NCBI RefSeq assembly: GCF_000802185.1
Contig: NZ_KN676113.1
Span: 1,942,819-2,006,818, forward strand
Length of the DNA: 64,000 nucleotides
Source of the DNA: Belnapia sp. F-4-1
Lineage (GTDB): Bacteria; Pseudomonadota; Alphaproteobacteria; Acetobacterales; Acetobacteraceae
Reading direction: 5' to 3'
The position numbers and the translations under genes are program-made. Under the pieces are notes generated by a model. That model did no database searches. It worked only from the letters and a program-made list of their open reading frames with translations, and was not told where the DNA came from. Below are positions 35,776-45,059 of the stretch, in pieces; the first letter of the stretch is position 1, and every line of letters begins with the position of its first letter.

Positions 35776-35793
35776 GGTCGCTGCCGGCCTTCC

Positions 35794-36000
35794 TCAGAAA
35801 CCCGCCGCCCATTCCCCATTGCTGACCGGCCGGCGGCGGACGACCCTTGCCCTGCCGGCGCTGGCCCGGCCCCTGCCCGCATAGGCATCCCGCCCGTGCT
35901 GCCGGTTCTTGTCCCTGACAAGGCAGTAGACCAGGAAGACGAGAATGAGGGCGAAATAGGTAGCGATACCGAAAGTAAAGAGGTGAAGCAGGGCTGCCAT
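35794..36000 (-). CDS. Small single-pass membrane protein
   Basis: A 68-residue protein. Residues 3-27 (ALLHLFTFGIATYFALILVF and onward) form one transmembrane helix, followed by a basic, probably cytoplasmic tail rich in Arg. The ribosome site CGGAGATC lies just upstream of the ATG at 36000; longer in-frame starts exist but lack one. The family is not recognised. It stands alone between convergent and upstream genes, with an AT-rich putative promoter region around 36050-36095. Confidence 0.55.
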   Translation of the reverse strand: MAALLHLFTFGIATYFALILVFLVYCLVRDKNRQHGRDAYAGRGRASAGRARVVRRRPVSNGEWAAGF

Positions 36001-36126
36001 CTTGATCTCCGTTCCGAGACCCATTTTTGAAACACCAGGCGCCTGACACAACCTACAAGTTTGCGATTAAGCGTATTTAATGCGTATACGGATCATGCCG
36101 CGGCCGCCATCGGAGCCAGGGGCGGC

Positions 36127-36882
36127 TCAGTAGGCCATCCACCCGCCATCGACCATCAGGTTCTCCCCGGTGACATACATCGCGTCGTCCGAGGCGAGGA
36201 ACAGCGCCGCCCCCGCCACATCCTCCGGCCGGCCGAGCCGCGGCCAGGGCGTGCGCGCATGGGAATAGGCGATCATCGCCGGGTCGACGGCCCGCCCCGT
36301 CTTGCCGGTGAGGATCTTCCCCGGCGCCACCGCATTGCAGACGATGCCCTGCGCCGCATAATCCACCGCCACCTGCCGCGTGAGATAGGCAACCCCCGCC
36401 TTCGAGGTCCCGTAGGCGATGTCGCCCGGCGAGGCGACCATCCCATGCTGCGAAGAGATGTTGACGATCCGCCCGCGCACCTCGCCGCGCGGCGGCTGCG
36501 CCAGCATCGCCCGCACCGCCGCGCGGCTCATCAGGAAGCAGCCGGTGAGGTTCACCGCCAGCACCCGGTCCCACTCCTCCTGCGTGCAGTCCAGCAGCGG
36601 CTTGCCGAGGGTGATGGCCGCATCGTTCACCAGCACGTCGAGCCGCCCGTGCCGCGCCACGACCTGCGCCACCGCCGCCTCGCAGGCTGCTTCCACCGAG
36701 ACATCGGTGGCGATGTGCTCGATGCCGAGCCATTCATGCGTCGGCTGCCCGCCCTCCCGCACCACGGTCGTCACATCGGCGATGACGACGATGGCGCCCT
36801 CCGCGACGAAGCGTGCCGCGATCGCCCGCCCGATCCCCGACGCCCCGCCGGTGACGAGCACCACGCGATCCTTGAGCCTCAT
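36127..36882 (-). CDS. Short-chain dehydrogenase/reductase
   Basis: A 251-residue NAD(P)-dependent oxidoreductase of the classical SDR family. The cofactor motif is TGGASGIGRAIA, the active site shows Ser in NISSQHG and the YGTSK pair (Tyr and Lys), and NDAA follows the usual NAG position. The C-terminus ends MVDGGWMAY. It is the last gene of a polar amino acid transporter operon, overlapping the permease by ATGA, so its substrate may derive from the imported compound. Confidence 0.9.
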   Translation of the reverse strand: MRLKDRVVLVTGGASGIGRAIAARFVAEGAIVVIADVTTVVREGGQPTHEWLGIEHIATDVSVEAACEAAVAQVVARHGRLDVLVNDAAITLGKPLLDCTQEEWDRVLAVNLTGCFLMSRAAVRAMLAQPPRGEVRGRIVNISSQHGMVASPGDIAYGTSKAGVAYLTRQVAVDYAAQGIVCNAVAPGKILTGKTGRAVDPAMIAYSHARTPWPRLGRPEDVAGAALFLASDDAMYVTGENLMVDGGWMAY

Positions 36883-37568
36883 CGCCCGCCTCCGCTTGCC
36901 ACGAGCATCCGCCGCTCCAGCCGCGCCACCGCATGGGCGAAGGGCCAGAGCAGCACGAAGTACAGCACCGCAGCCGCCATCAGCGGCGTCGGATTGTAGG
37001 TCTGCTCCTGCGCCACCCGCGCGCTCCGCAGCAGCTCCGGCAGCGCGACCATGGCGGCGATGGAGGTCGCCTTCACCAGCTCCAGGCTGTTCGAGGCGAG
37101 CGGCGCGATCACCGCCCGCAGCGCCTGCGGCAGCACGACCAGCAGCATCGCGCGCAACGGCGAGAGGCCGAGCGCCGCCGCCGCTTCCCGCTGGCCATGC
37201 GGGATGCTGGCGAGGCCGGCCCGGAAGATCTCGCCGTAATAGCCGGAATTGTTCAACACCAGCGCCAGCACCACCGCGGCGAAGGCCGGCAGCGTCAGGC
37301 CAAGAAAGGGCAGGCCGTAATAGATCAGCACCAGCAGCACCAGCACCGGGAAGGCGCGGAACAGGTCGATCCAGCAGAGCAGCCCGACCCGCACCGCGCG
37401 GCCGCCCAACGCGCAGCCGAGCCCGACCAGCAGCCCCGCCAGCATGCCGAGCGGCAGGGCGACGAGCGCCAGCTTCGCCGTCACCCACAGCCCCTGCGCC
37501 AGCAGCGGCCAGACGCGGACAAGGCTGTCCCAGTCGGCGAAATTGTCGATCAGGTCCTGCAGCATCAT
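36879..37568 (-). CDS. Polar amino acid ABC transporter permease
   Basis: A 229-residue permease of the HisMQ type. It has four to five helices with the family block FRAFPVLVLLVLIYYGLPFL and the loop LNNSGYYGEIFRAGLASIPH followed by GQREAAAALGL. It overlaps both neighbours by ATGA, and the start has two adjacent ATGs. It pairs with the permease encoded just upstream. Confidence 0.88.
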   Translation of the reverse strand: MMLQDLIDNFADWDSLVRVWPLLAQGLWVTAKLALVALPLGMLAGLLVGLGCALGGRAVRVGLLCWIDLFRAFPVLVLLVLIYYGLPFLGLTLPAFAAVVLALVLNNSGYYGEIFRAGLASIPHGQREAAAALGLSPLRAMLLVVLPQALRAVIAPLASNSLELVKATSIAAMVALPELLRSARVAQEQTYNPTPLMAAAVLYFVLLWPFAHAVARLERRMLVASGGGR

Positions 37569-38236
37569 CGCGGCACCACCCGCCGTGCCTCGAGCCAGCG
37601 TGTCGCCACCACCAGCGGCAGGAACAGCACCAGGTAGAGCGCCGCGGCGAGGGTCAGCGGCGAAGGATTGGCCGCAATCGCCATCGCGCTCTGCGCCCTC
37701 CCCAGCACCTCGGAGAGCGACACGGCGGTGCCAAGCGCCGTCCCCTTGGTGATGGCAATCGCCCGGTTGGTCAGCAGCGGGATCGCCAGCCTGACCGCCT
37801 GCGGCAGGATGACGAGGAAGAAGGTCCCGCGGAACCGGAACCCCATCGCATAGGCCGCATCCCATTGCCCGCGCGGTAGGGCCTGGATCGCACTGCGGAA
37901 GATCTCGGCGGCGAAGGCCGAGAGCACCGCCCCCAGCGCCCCGACCGTCGCCCAGAAGGGCGAGAGCGTGATGCCCGCATAGGGCAGTCCGAAATACAGC
38001 ACGATGATGACGGCCAGCTGCGGCAGCGTGCGGAACAACTCGATCCACATCACGAGGAGCTGCCGCAGCACCGGCACCCGCGCCGCCAGCACGACGGCCA
38101 TGGCGAGACCCAGCCCGATGCCGAGCACCACCGTGGCGATGGCCGCCGACAGCGTCACCCAAAGGCCGGCGGCGATCTCCGGTCCGTAGCTGCGCAGGAT
38201 ATCGAGATTGAGGTAGTACTCCGCCAGCCGCTCCAT
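37565..38236 (-). CDS. Polar amino acid ABC transporter permease
   Basis: A 223-residue HisMQ-type permease with WIELFRTLPQLAVIIVLYFG and the cytoplasmic loop AAEIFRSAIQALPRGQWDAA. It forms the channel with the second permease of the operon. No ATP-binding subunit gene is found next to the pair, so the ATPase must be encoded elsewhere. Confidence 0.88.
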   Translation of the reverse strand: MERLAEYYLNLDILRSYGPEIAAGLWVTLSAAIATVVLGIGLGLAMAVVLAARVPVLRQLLVMWIELFRTLPQLAVIIVLYFGLPYAGITLSPFWATVGALGAVLSAFAAEIFRSAIQALPRGQWDAAYAMGFRFRGTFFLVILPQAVRLAIPLLTNRAIAITKGTALGTAVSLSEVLGRAQSAMAIAANPSPLTLAAALYLVLFLPLVVATRWLEARRVVPR

Positions 38237-38243
38237 GCGGCGA

Positions 38244-39092
38244 TTACTGGCAGCGCGGCGTGTGCGCCGTATCCTCGAAGCCCGGCAGCCCCGGCGGCCC
38301 ATAGCCCGGGAAGACCTGCGTCATCGAGGAGCCCGCATCCGGCGGCGCGCCGTACCACTTCTCATGCAGCCGCGCGAGGAAGCCGTCCTGCTTCATGCAT
38401 TCCAGCACTTCCTCCACCCGGTTGCGGTACTCGCGGCTTTCCGGCCGGAAGGCGATGCCGAAATTCCGCCCCGTGTAGTCCTTGAAGGCGACGGTGATCT
38501 GCCGGTTCTGGCTGGCGGCATAGACCGTCGTCGGGATCTCGTTGATAGCGGCGAAGGCGCGGCGCGTCAGCACCGCCTGCACGCTGTCGGGGAAGGTGTC
38601 GTAGCGCTGCACCTCGAAGCCGTATTTCTCGGCATTCGCCGTCGCCCAGGTATCGCTGATCGTCCCGCGGTTGACCGCGATCGCCTTGCCCTTCAGCGCC
38701 TCCAGCCCCGCCAGCGTCTCGCTGCGCCGGGTGATGAAGCCGTTGCCTGTGGCGAAGAAGGGCTCGGTGTAGAGCATCCGCTGCGCCCGCTCCTCGGTGA
38801 TGTTCAGCGGGTTGGCCGTGAACTCGAACCGCTTGGCGAAGAGCGCCGCGAACAGCCCCGAGAAGTTCACATCGACGATCTCGACCCCCGGCCGCCCGAG
38901 CCGCTTGGCGATCTCGGTCATCAGGTCGACGCCGAAGCCCTCCGGCCCGTTCGCCCCGCGCACCATCCAGGGCGCCACGCCGAAATCCGAGCCGACGACC
39001 AGCGGCCGGCTCTGCGGATGGTCCGCCTCCTGCGCCGGGGCAGCGAGGGCGAGGACCAACAACGGGGCGGCCAGCAGGAAGCGTCTCAGCAC
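38244..39092 (-). CDS. Amino acid-type ABC transporter substrate-binding protein
   Basis: A 282-residue family 3 binding protein. The signal peptide is MLRRFLLAAPLLVLALAAPA. The core has FGVAPWMVRGANGPEGFGVD, DLMTEIAKRLG and LKGKAIAVNRGTISDTWA. The GTG start is preceded by AAGGAG. It is the first gene of the transporter operon, only 7 bases from the first permease. Sixty-three bases separate it from hemC upstream, so some read-through from the photosynthesis arm is possible. Confidence 0.87.
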   Translation of the reverse strand: MLRRFLLAAPLLVLALAAPAQEADHPQSRPLVVGSDFGVAPWMVRGANGPEGFGVDLMTEIAKRLGRPGVEIVDVNFSGLFAALFAKRFEFTANPLNITEERAQRMLYTEPFFATGNGFITRRSETLAGLEALKGKAIAVNRGTISDTWATANAEKYGFEVQRYDTFPDSVQAVLTRRAFAAINEIPTTVYAASQNRQITVAFKDYTGRNFGIAFRPESREYRNRVEEVLECMKQDGFLARLHEKWYGAPPDAGSSMTQVFPGYGPPGLPGFEDTAHTPRCQ

Positions 39093-39155
39093 GCGTGGGC
39101 TCCTTCATTCGGGGAGCGCAGCCTCCTGATGCGGAGCCGATCCGTCAACCCGTTG

Positions 39156-40157
39156 TCAGGCAAGAATATCTGCCGGCGCCTCCCGCCGCAGCCGCTCGCC
39201 GAGCGTGCGTCCGAGCCGCTCCGCCTCCATCGCCGGCCCCTCGATGCGGTCGCGCAGCAGGTAGCTGCCATCCGGCCGGGCGATGAGCCCCGTCAGCCGC
39301 ACCACCCCATCCGCCCCAAGCTGCGCATAGGCCCCGATCGGCGTCCGGCAGGAGCCGTCGAGCGCGCCGAGCAGCGCCCGCTCGGCGGTGGCGACGATCC
39401 GCGCCTCCCGGTCCTCGATAGCGGCGAGCAGCTCATGCAGTTCCACATCCCGCGCCCTGACGGTGACGCCGACGATGCCCTGCCCGGCGGCCGGCACCAC
39501 CGCATCGGCCTCCAGCACCACGCCCGCCTCCCGCTCCAGCCCCATCCGCTTCAGCCCGGCTAGCGCCAGGAAGGAGGCGGCGAAGTCCCCGTTCCGTACC
39601 CGCCCCAGCCGCGTCTGCACGTTGCCGCGGATGATGGCGCAGCGCAGGTCCGGCCGCAGCGCCAGGATCTGCGACTGCCGCCGCACCGAGGCCGTGCCGA
39701 TCAGTGCCCCGTGCGGGATGCAGGCCAGCGGATCGCGCTGGTCCGGCGCCCCGCAGACGGGCCCGAGGATGATCGCATCCCGCGGATCTTCCCGCTGTAG
39801 CAGGCAGGCGAGCACGATGCCCGGCGGCAGCTCCGTCTCCAAATCCTTCAGGCTGTGGACGGCGAAATCCACCTGCCCATCCAGCAGCGCCTCATGGATT
39901 TCCTTGGCGAAGAGCCCCTTGCCGCCGATATCGGCGAGCCGGCGGTCCTGCACCCGGTCGCCCTCGGTGCTGATGACATGTTCCTCGAAAGCCTTCGCAT
40001 TGCGCAGCACCGGGCAGAAGCCGCTGACGATCGAGAGGAAATGCCGCGTTTGCCATAAGGCGAGCGGCGAGCCCCGCGTGCCGACCTTCAGCGGCAGGCT
40101 CTGCCCCGCACCGTGGCGCGGCGCGGTCGGGATGTCGAGGGAGCGCAGACGGGTCAT
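39156..40157 (-). CDS. hemC: Hydroxymethylbilane synthase (porphobilinogen deaminase)
   Basis: Joins four porphobilinogen units into hydroxymethylbilane for heme and bacteriochlorophyll. The 333-residue protein has the start block KVGTRGSPLALWQT, the substrate loop STEGDRVQDRRLADIGGKGL, the segment DFAVHSLKDLETELPPG, and GSCRTPIGAYA, where the Cys carries the dipyrromethane cofactor. The start at 40157 is chosen for an AGGAG eight bases upstream. It lies 15 bases after bchP and probably belongs to the same transcript. Confidence 0.95.
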   Translation of the reverse strand: MTRLRSLDIPTAPRHGAGQSLPLKVGTRGSPLALWQTRHFLSIVSGFCPVLRNAKAFEEHVISTEGDRVQDRRLADIGGKGLFAKEIHEALLDGQVDFAVHSLKDLETELPPGIVLACLLQREDPRDAIILGPVCGAPDQRDPLACIPHGALIGTASVRRQSQILALRPDLRCAIIRGNVQTRLGRVRNGDFAASFLALAGLKRMGLEREAGVVLEADAVVPAAGQGIVGVTVRARDVELHELLAAIEDREARIVATAERALLGALDGSCRTPIGAYAQLGADGVVRLTGLIARPDGSYLLRDRIEGPAMEAERLGRTLGERLRREAPADILA

Positions 40158-40172
40158 CGTGGGCACTCCTGC

Positions 40173-41363
40173 TCAGGCGCGGGCGAAGCCGAAGAGATGC
40201 GCGAGATCCTTGAAGAAGATGCGCACATGCGCCATCGGATCGCGCCGCACCAGCTCCTTGTTCATGTAGGATTCCCAGGTCAGCCGCTGGACGTCCTTGT
40301 CCTCGCAGATGGCGACGAATTTCTCCCGCCGCTTGTCGGAGGAATACCAGAAGTACTGCATGATCCCGAGGATCCAGAAGACGCGGCCATGCGCCTTCAT
40401 GAAGCGCTTGCGTGCGAGGCGCAGAGCCCGCGCATCGCCCGTGGCGAGGCAGGCCCCCGCCGCCTCCGCCGCCAGCCGCCCACCGAGCATGGCATAGTAG
40501 ATGCCCTCGCCCGAGGCCGGCGCCACGACGCCCGCCGCATCGCCGGCCAATACCACGTCGCGTCCATTGTCCCAGCGCCGCGCAGGCTTCATCGGGATCG
40601 GCGCCCCCTCGCGGCGGATCGTCGGCTGCCCCGCCAGCCCCGTCGCCTCGCGCAGCGCGCCGACCGAGCCGCGCAGCGAGAAGCCCTTATGGGCGGAGCC
40701 GGTGCCGATGCTCGTCGTCTCCCCATGCGGGAAGATCCAGGAATAGAAATCCGGCGAATGCCGCCCCTGGTAGAAGACGTCGCAGCGCTTCGCGTCGAAC
40801 TTCCCCGTGCCATCGGCTGGCGAGGCGACGATCTCATGATAGGCGAAGACGCAGGGCAGCTTCGCCGCCGCCGGCACCTCCTGCTTCGCCACCTTGCTCT
40901 TCGCCCCGTCGGCGCCGATCACCAGCCGCGTCCTGACGCGCGTCTCGGCGCCGTCCTTCGCGGCGTAGACGACGGCCGCCATGCCGTCCGCCTCACGCTC
41001 GATCCGCTCGAAGCTGCCCGTCGCCCGCTCCGCCCCGTTCTCCGCCGCGCGCACCCGTAAGAACTCGTCGAAATGCTCCCGGTCCACCATGCCGACGAAG
41101 CCGCCATCGATCGGCATGTCCACTTCGCGCGCGGAGGGTGCGATCATCCGTGCCGCGTTGACCCGTGCCACGATGATGCGCTCCGGGATGTCGAAGTCGC
41201 GTACCAGCCGGGGTGGGATGGCGCCGCCGCAGGGCTTGATCCGCCCGGCCTTGTCGAGCAGCAGCACGCGCCGCCCGGCCCGCGCCAGGTCATCCGCCGC
41301 CGTCGCCCCGGAGGGTCCGCCGCCGACCACGACGACATCGAAGCATCCCGGCTCGTTGGCCAT
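40173..41363 (-). CDS. bchP: Geranylgeranyl reductase of bacteriochlorophyll synthesis
   Basis: Reduces the geranylgeranyl tail of bacteriochlorophyll to phytyl. The 396-residue flavoprotein has the FAD motif VVVVGGGPSGATAADDLARA, the conserved KPCGGAIPPRLVRDFDIPE, a second FAD block GDAAGVVAPASGEGIYYAM, and the C-terminal KRREKFVAICEDKDVQRLTW typical of BchP. Sits 14 bases after the PucC-family gene in the minus-strand arm. Confidence 0.96.
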   Translation of the reverse strand: MANEPGCFDVVVVGGGPSGATAADDLARAGRRVLLLDKAGRIKPCGGAIPPRLVRDFDIPERIIVARVNAARMIAPSAREVDMPIDGGFVGMVDREHFDEFLRVRAAENGAERATGSFERIEREADGMAAVVYAAKDGAETRVRTRLVIGADGAKSKVAKQEVPAAAKLPCVFAYHEIVASPADGTGKFDAKRCDVFYQGRHSPDFYSWIFPHGETTSIGTGSAHKGFSLRGSVGALREATGLAGQPTIRREGAPIPMKPARRWDNGRDVVLAGDAAGVVAPASGEGIYYAMLGGRLAAEAAGACLATGDARALRLARKRFMKAHGRVFWILGIMQYFWYSSDKRREKFVAICEDKDVQRLTWESYMNKELVRRDPMAHVRIFFKDLAHLFGFARA

Positions 41364-41377
41364 GGTTGGGTCCTCCC

Positions 41378-42673
41378 TTACCCGTTGCGCGAGGCGGCGA
41401 TGCCGTCCAGGCGAAGCCCTGGGGCCGTGGCCCGGCCGATCCTTGCCGCCAGCACGCCCGATACGAGGAACAGCGCCCCTTCGGCGCAGAACACGGTGCC
41501 ATAGGCCATCGATGCCGAGCCGATGAGGCTGCGCGCTAGGTCGCTCGCCCCGGCCCCCGCCAACCCGCCGAGCCCGAAGGCGATGGCCTGCGCCGCGCCC
41601 CAGAGGCCCATGCGCGTTCCCTCGCGCCCGCCGCGGCCCTGGCCGGCCAGCTGCATCATCGTGGCGATCGCCGCCGCCGCGAAGGCGCCGTTCGCCGCCC
41701 CGAGCGCCACGTAGGACAGGCCAAGCGGCCAGCCCGGACCGACCGCGGCAGCTCCGGTAAGCCCGAACAGCGCCACCGCCGAGGCGGCGCATCCGGCCAC
41801 CGTCCATCCCTTCAGCGAGCCGAGGCGCCCGCCGAACAGCGCCACCAGCACCATCCCACCGAAAACCCCGCCATGCTGCAGCGAGGCCAGCTGCGTCGTC
41901 TGCCCGAGCGAGAGGCCGAACACGACACCCCCGAACGGCTCGAGGATTAGGTCCTGCGCGCTATAGGCCAGCATCGAGATGAAGACGAAGACGGTGAATT
42001 GCCGCGCCTGCCGCTCCCCCCAGATTTCTGCAAGGGCCGTCCGGAACCCGCCCCGCGGCGCGCGCTCCGGCGCCGCGCGCAGCCCCGCCGGCTCCATTCC
42101 CCAGACCGCCAGCACCGTCACCAGCATGGCCATGCCCGAGACTGCCGCCGCCACCGCCAGCAGCCGCGCCGGCGAGAAGGGGTCGAGGAACCGCCCGGCC
42201 AACGCGGTTGTCACGATGAAGCCGAAGATCATCATCAGCCAGACGATGGTCGCCGCCGGCGCCCGCCGGGCCGGCGCCACCCGTGTGGCCAGCAGCGCCA
42301 GCAGCGAAGTCCCCGCCGCGCCCACGCCGAGCCCGATCGTCACGAAGGACAGCGCCGCCAGCGCCAGCCCCGCCACCCGCCACTCCGCCATCAGCCCCGT
42401 CGCCAGCGCCGCGCCGATGCCGCCCAGCCCCAGCACGCCGACCCCGCCGATGATCCAGGGCGTCCGCCGCCCGCCGGTGTCCGAGCCGTAGCCCATCGCC
42501 GGCCGCATCAGCTGCATCGCGTAATGCAGCGCCACCAGCAGGCCGGGGATGGTCGCCGGCAGCCCCAGCTCCACCACCATCACCCGGTTGATGGCCGAGG
42601 TCGTCAACACGACGATCGCCCCCAGCGCCGTCTGGACCAGCCCGAGGCGCAGGATGCCGAGCCAGCCGATCAT
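41378..42673 (-). CDS. PucC/BCH family membrane transporter (bchG-bchP-linked)
   Basis: A 431-residue, 12-helix MFS-like protein of the BCD family that includes PucC and LhaA. Family segments are ALHYAMQLMRPAMGYGSDTG, SAQDLILEPFGGVVFGLS and LWGAAQAIAFGLGGLAG. Members are thought to help assemble light-harvesting complexes or deliver bacteriochlorophyll. This copy is the one often found between bchG and bchP in purple bacteria; a second paralogue (LhaA) lies at 54731. The ATG overlaps the bchG stop as ATGA. Confidence 0.9.
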   Translation of the reverse strand: MIGWLGILRLGLVQTALGAIVVLTTSAINRVMVVELGLPATIPGLLVALHYAMQLMRPAMGYGSDTGGRRTPWIIGGVGVLGLGGIGAALATGLMAEWRVAGLALAALSFVTIGLGVGAAGTSLLALLATRVAPARRAPAATIVWLMMIFGFIVTTALAGRFLDPFSPARLLAVAAAVSGMAMLVTVLAVWGMEPAGLRAAPERAPRGGFRTALAEIWGERQARQFTVFVFISMLAYSAQDLILEPFGGVVFGLSLGQTTQLASLQHGGVFGGMVLVALFGGRLGSLKGWTVAGCAASAVALFGLTGAAAVGPGWPLGLSYVALGAANGAFAAAAIATMMQLAGQGRGGREGTRMGLWGAAQAIAFGLGGLAGAGASDLARSLIGSASMAYGTVFCAEGALFLVSGVLAARIGRATAPGLRLDGIAASRNG

Positions 42674-43557
42674 GGCAGCACGGGCCGCAAGGCAAAGGCG
42701 GCGAAAAGCATCCCGAGCACATAGAGCGTCGTACCCGTGCCGTTGTACCAGGGCGCCCGGCCGCGCGGGTCGGCCAGCAGCCGCTGCATCAGCCAGAGCT
42801 GCGCCGCCAGCAGCAGGCCGATGGCGCCCGCCTGCCAGGCACTGCCCCAGCTTACCAGCAGCGCCACGACGACGACCTGCGGCGCCGCCATCACCACGCA
42901 GGCCAGCTGCGCCGCCCGCTCCACGCCGAGCTTCACGGGGAGGGAGCCGATGCCCATGCGCGCATCGCCCTCGACCGACTTGAAGTCGTTCAGCGTCATG
43001 ATCCCATGCGCGCCGATGCTGTAGAGCGCGGCGATGGCGAGCACCCGCCCATCCGGCGCCGCCGCCCCCAGCACCGCTGCCCCGGTGATCCAGGGCAGGC
43101 CCTCGTAGCAGGCGCCGCAGGCGGCATTGCCCCACCAGCCATTCGCCTTCAGCCGCAGCGGCGGCGCGCTGTAGGCCCAGGCCAGCACCAGGCCGAGCAC
43201 CGTCGCCGCGAAGCCCCAGGGGCCGAGCACCGTCGCCACGGCGAGCGAGACCAGCGTCCAAAGGATGGCGATACAGAGTCCCCACCGCCCCGGGATGCGC
43301 CCGGAGGGGATCGGCCGCCCCGGCTCGTTGATCGCATCCACATGCCGGTCGAACCAGTCGTTGACCGCCTGGCTCGTGCCGCAGACCAACGGCCCGGTCA
43401 GCAGCAGCCCCGCCGCGATCACATGCCACCGCCCCGCGCCCCCCGCGCCCGAGGACACCACCCCGCAGGAGAAGGCCCACATCGGCGCGAACCAAGTGAT
43501 CGGCTTCAGCAGCTCAAGGCAGGCGGCGGGGTCGAGGCGGAGGGCGCGGTCGCTCAT
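42670..43557 (-). CDS. bchG: Bacteriochlorophyll synthase
   Basis: A UbiA-family prenyltransferase that esterifies bacteriochlorophyllide a with geranylgeranyl (or phytyl) diphosphate in the membrane. The 295-residue chain has the Asp-rich motifs NDWFDRHVDAINEPGRPIPS and the second site NDFKSVEGDARMGIGSLPV, plus about eight helices. The start MSDRALRL at 43557 lies just past the ppsR stop; an ATG at 43578, inside ppsR, is the alternative. Confidence 0.95.
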   Translation of the reverse strand: MSDRALRLDPAACLELLKPITWFAPMWAFSCGVVSSGAGGAGRWHVIAAGLLLTGPLVCGTSQAVNDWFDRHVDAINEPGRPIPSGRIPGRWGLCIAILWTLVSLAVATVLGPWGFAATVLGLVLAWAYSAPPLRLKANGWWGNAACGACYEGLPWITGAAVLGAAAPDGRVLAIAALYSIGAHGIMTLNDFKSVEGDARMGIGSLPVKLGVERAAQLACVVMAAPQVVVVALLVSWGSAWQAGAIGLLLAAQLWLMQRLLADPRGRAPWYNGTGTTLYVLGMLFAAFALRPVLP

Positions 43558-43561
43558 GCGG

Positions 43562-44992
43562 TCATCCCATTCCGTCATTCTCGGCGGGCAGGTCACCAAG
43601 CCCGTAGCGCCGGAGCTTCACATAAAGGCTCTGCCGGCTGAGCCCCAGCATCTCGGCGGCCGAGGCGCGATTGTCGCCCGTCAGCTCCAGCGCCGCCTCG
43701 ATGCAGAGCCGCTCGATCACGTCGGTCGCCTCGCGCACCAGGTCCTTCAGCGGCACCTGCCCGATCAGCTCTGTCAGCTGTTCGACGGATCTCGGCGTCC
43801 GCGCCGCCGCCCGCGCCGGCGTGATGACGCGCGTGCCGATGTCGCGGATGGCGAAGCCGAAGCAGGGCCCGGTGCCGTTCGTCACCGAGACGGCGGAGAT
43901 CTCTACATCGAAGGTCGCGCCATACTCGCCCCGCAGCGTGGTGGCGAAGAGCCGCACGGGCCCGCGCTGGCGAAGATTGGCCGTCAGCACCTCGATCTCG
44001 ACGCCGGGCTGGCCGAGCCATCGCTCCAGCGGCTGCCCCACCGCCTGCTCCTCCGCCCCGAGCTGCGCCATCTCGACGAAGGCGGCATTGGCGGTGACGA
44101 TGCGCCCGTCCTGTTCGGTGACGACGAAGGCGTCCGGCACGCTCTCCACCAGCCGCAGCATCTTCGACTTGGCGCGCGGCAGCACCACCGCCCCCGACTC
44201 ACCCTGCGGATAGGTCAGCCGCACCAGGACCAGGCTGGCATTCTCCTGCCGGAAGGGGGTGGCGGAAACCAGAACCTCCCGCCCATCCTGCTGCAGCACC
44301 GCCTGCACGTCCTCCGCGCGTCCGGTCGCCCGCATCCCGCCCAGCGTCATCTGGATCCGGTCCCGCGCCGCCTCGCCGAAGAGGTCGAGGAAGACCAGCG
44401 CCGCGCCACGCTTGCCGCCGCGCCCGAGCAGCTGGTCCGCCGCGCGGTTGGCCTCCAGCACGGTGAGCGTCGCCGCATCGAGGATCAGCACCGGCTCGGT
44501 CCAGAGCTGGAACAGCATCCGGTACCGCGTCTCGGCATGGCGCAGCCGGGCATAGTCGCGGTCGATCGACTGCTGTGCCTCCACCAGCCTCTGCTGCAGC
44601 AGCGAAAGCGGCCTGAGGTCCCGCCCGAAGGCGACGACGCGGCCACCCTCGCCGACCCGCACCGTGGAGAAGAGGATCGGCACGGAACCACCCCCGCCCG
44701 CCCCCTGGTTGATGTGCCGCCAGCGCGGCAGGGTCCGGTCGGCCACGTCGCGCAGCATGGCCTCCACCTTCGGCCGGCTGTCCTCGGCCACGGTGTCGAG
44801 CCAGGGCCGGTCGAGCCAGCCCGCCTCGCTCTCCATCTCGGCGGCGAGGTCCTCACTGTTGAAAGCCACGTCACGGATGACGCCGCGCTCATCGATGATG
44901 AGGGCGATATCCGCTGCTGCGGTAATCAGGATTGCGGCGGCTTCCGCATCGAGATTGCCCAGCGATGTCTTCGGAGCCTTGAACGCCTTCAC
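43562..44992 (-). CDS. ppsR: Photosynthesis transcriptional repressor PpsR/CrtJ
   Basis: A 476-residue repressor of photosynthesis genes under oxygen. It has an N-terminal domain (SLGNLDAEAAAILITAAADI), a linker helix (VVAFGRDLRPLSLLQQRLVE, AQQSIDRDY), two PAS domains (about 155-265 and 280-390), and a Fis-type helix-turn-helix near the C-terminus (TGDNRASAAEMLGLSRQSLY). A Cys in ERLCIEAAL just before the helix-turn-helix corresponds to the redox-sensitive Cys of CrtJ/PpsR. A GTG start at 44992 fits the family N-terminus and has AAGGA upstream. Confidence 0.94.
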   Translation of the reverse strand: MKAFKAPKTSLGNLDAEAAAILITAAADIALIIDERGVIRDVAFNSEDLAAEMESEAGWLDRPWLDTVAEDSRPKVEAMLRDVADRTLPRWRHINQGAGGGGSVPILFSTVRVGEGGRVVAFGRDLRPLSLLQQRLVEAQQSIDRDYARLRHAETRYRMLFQLWTEPVLILDAATLTVLEANRAADQLLGRGGKRGAALVFLDLFGEAARDRIQMTLGGMRATGRAEDVQAVLQQDGREVLVSATPFRQENASLVLVRLTYPQGESGAVVLPRAKSKMLRLVESVPDAFVVTEQDGRIVTANAAFVEMAQLGAEEQAVGQPLERWLGQPGVEIEVLTANLRQRGPVRLFATTLRGEYGATFDVEISAVSVTNGTGPCFGFAIRDIGTRVITPARAAARTPRSVEQLTELIGQVPLKDLVREATDVIERLCIEAALELTGDNRASAAEMLGLSRQSLYVKLRRYGLGDLPAENDGMG

Positions 44993-45059
44993 GGGCGACG
45001 GATTCCTTGCATTGGATATGGGGACGATTCCTCCCTGGAATTTTTCGCCGGACCTTGCC

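Noticed and set aside
36050-36126. AT-rich stretch with repeated GCGTAT units as an origin or attachment site
   Set aside because: No integrase, tRNA or replication gene is nearby. It more likely holds the promoter of the small membrane protein gene.
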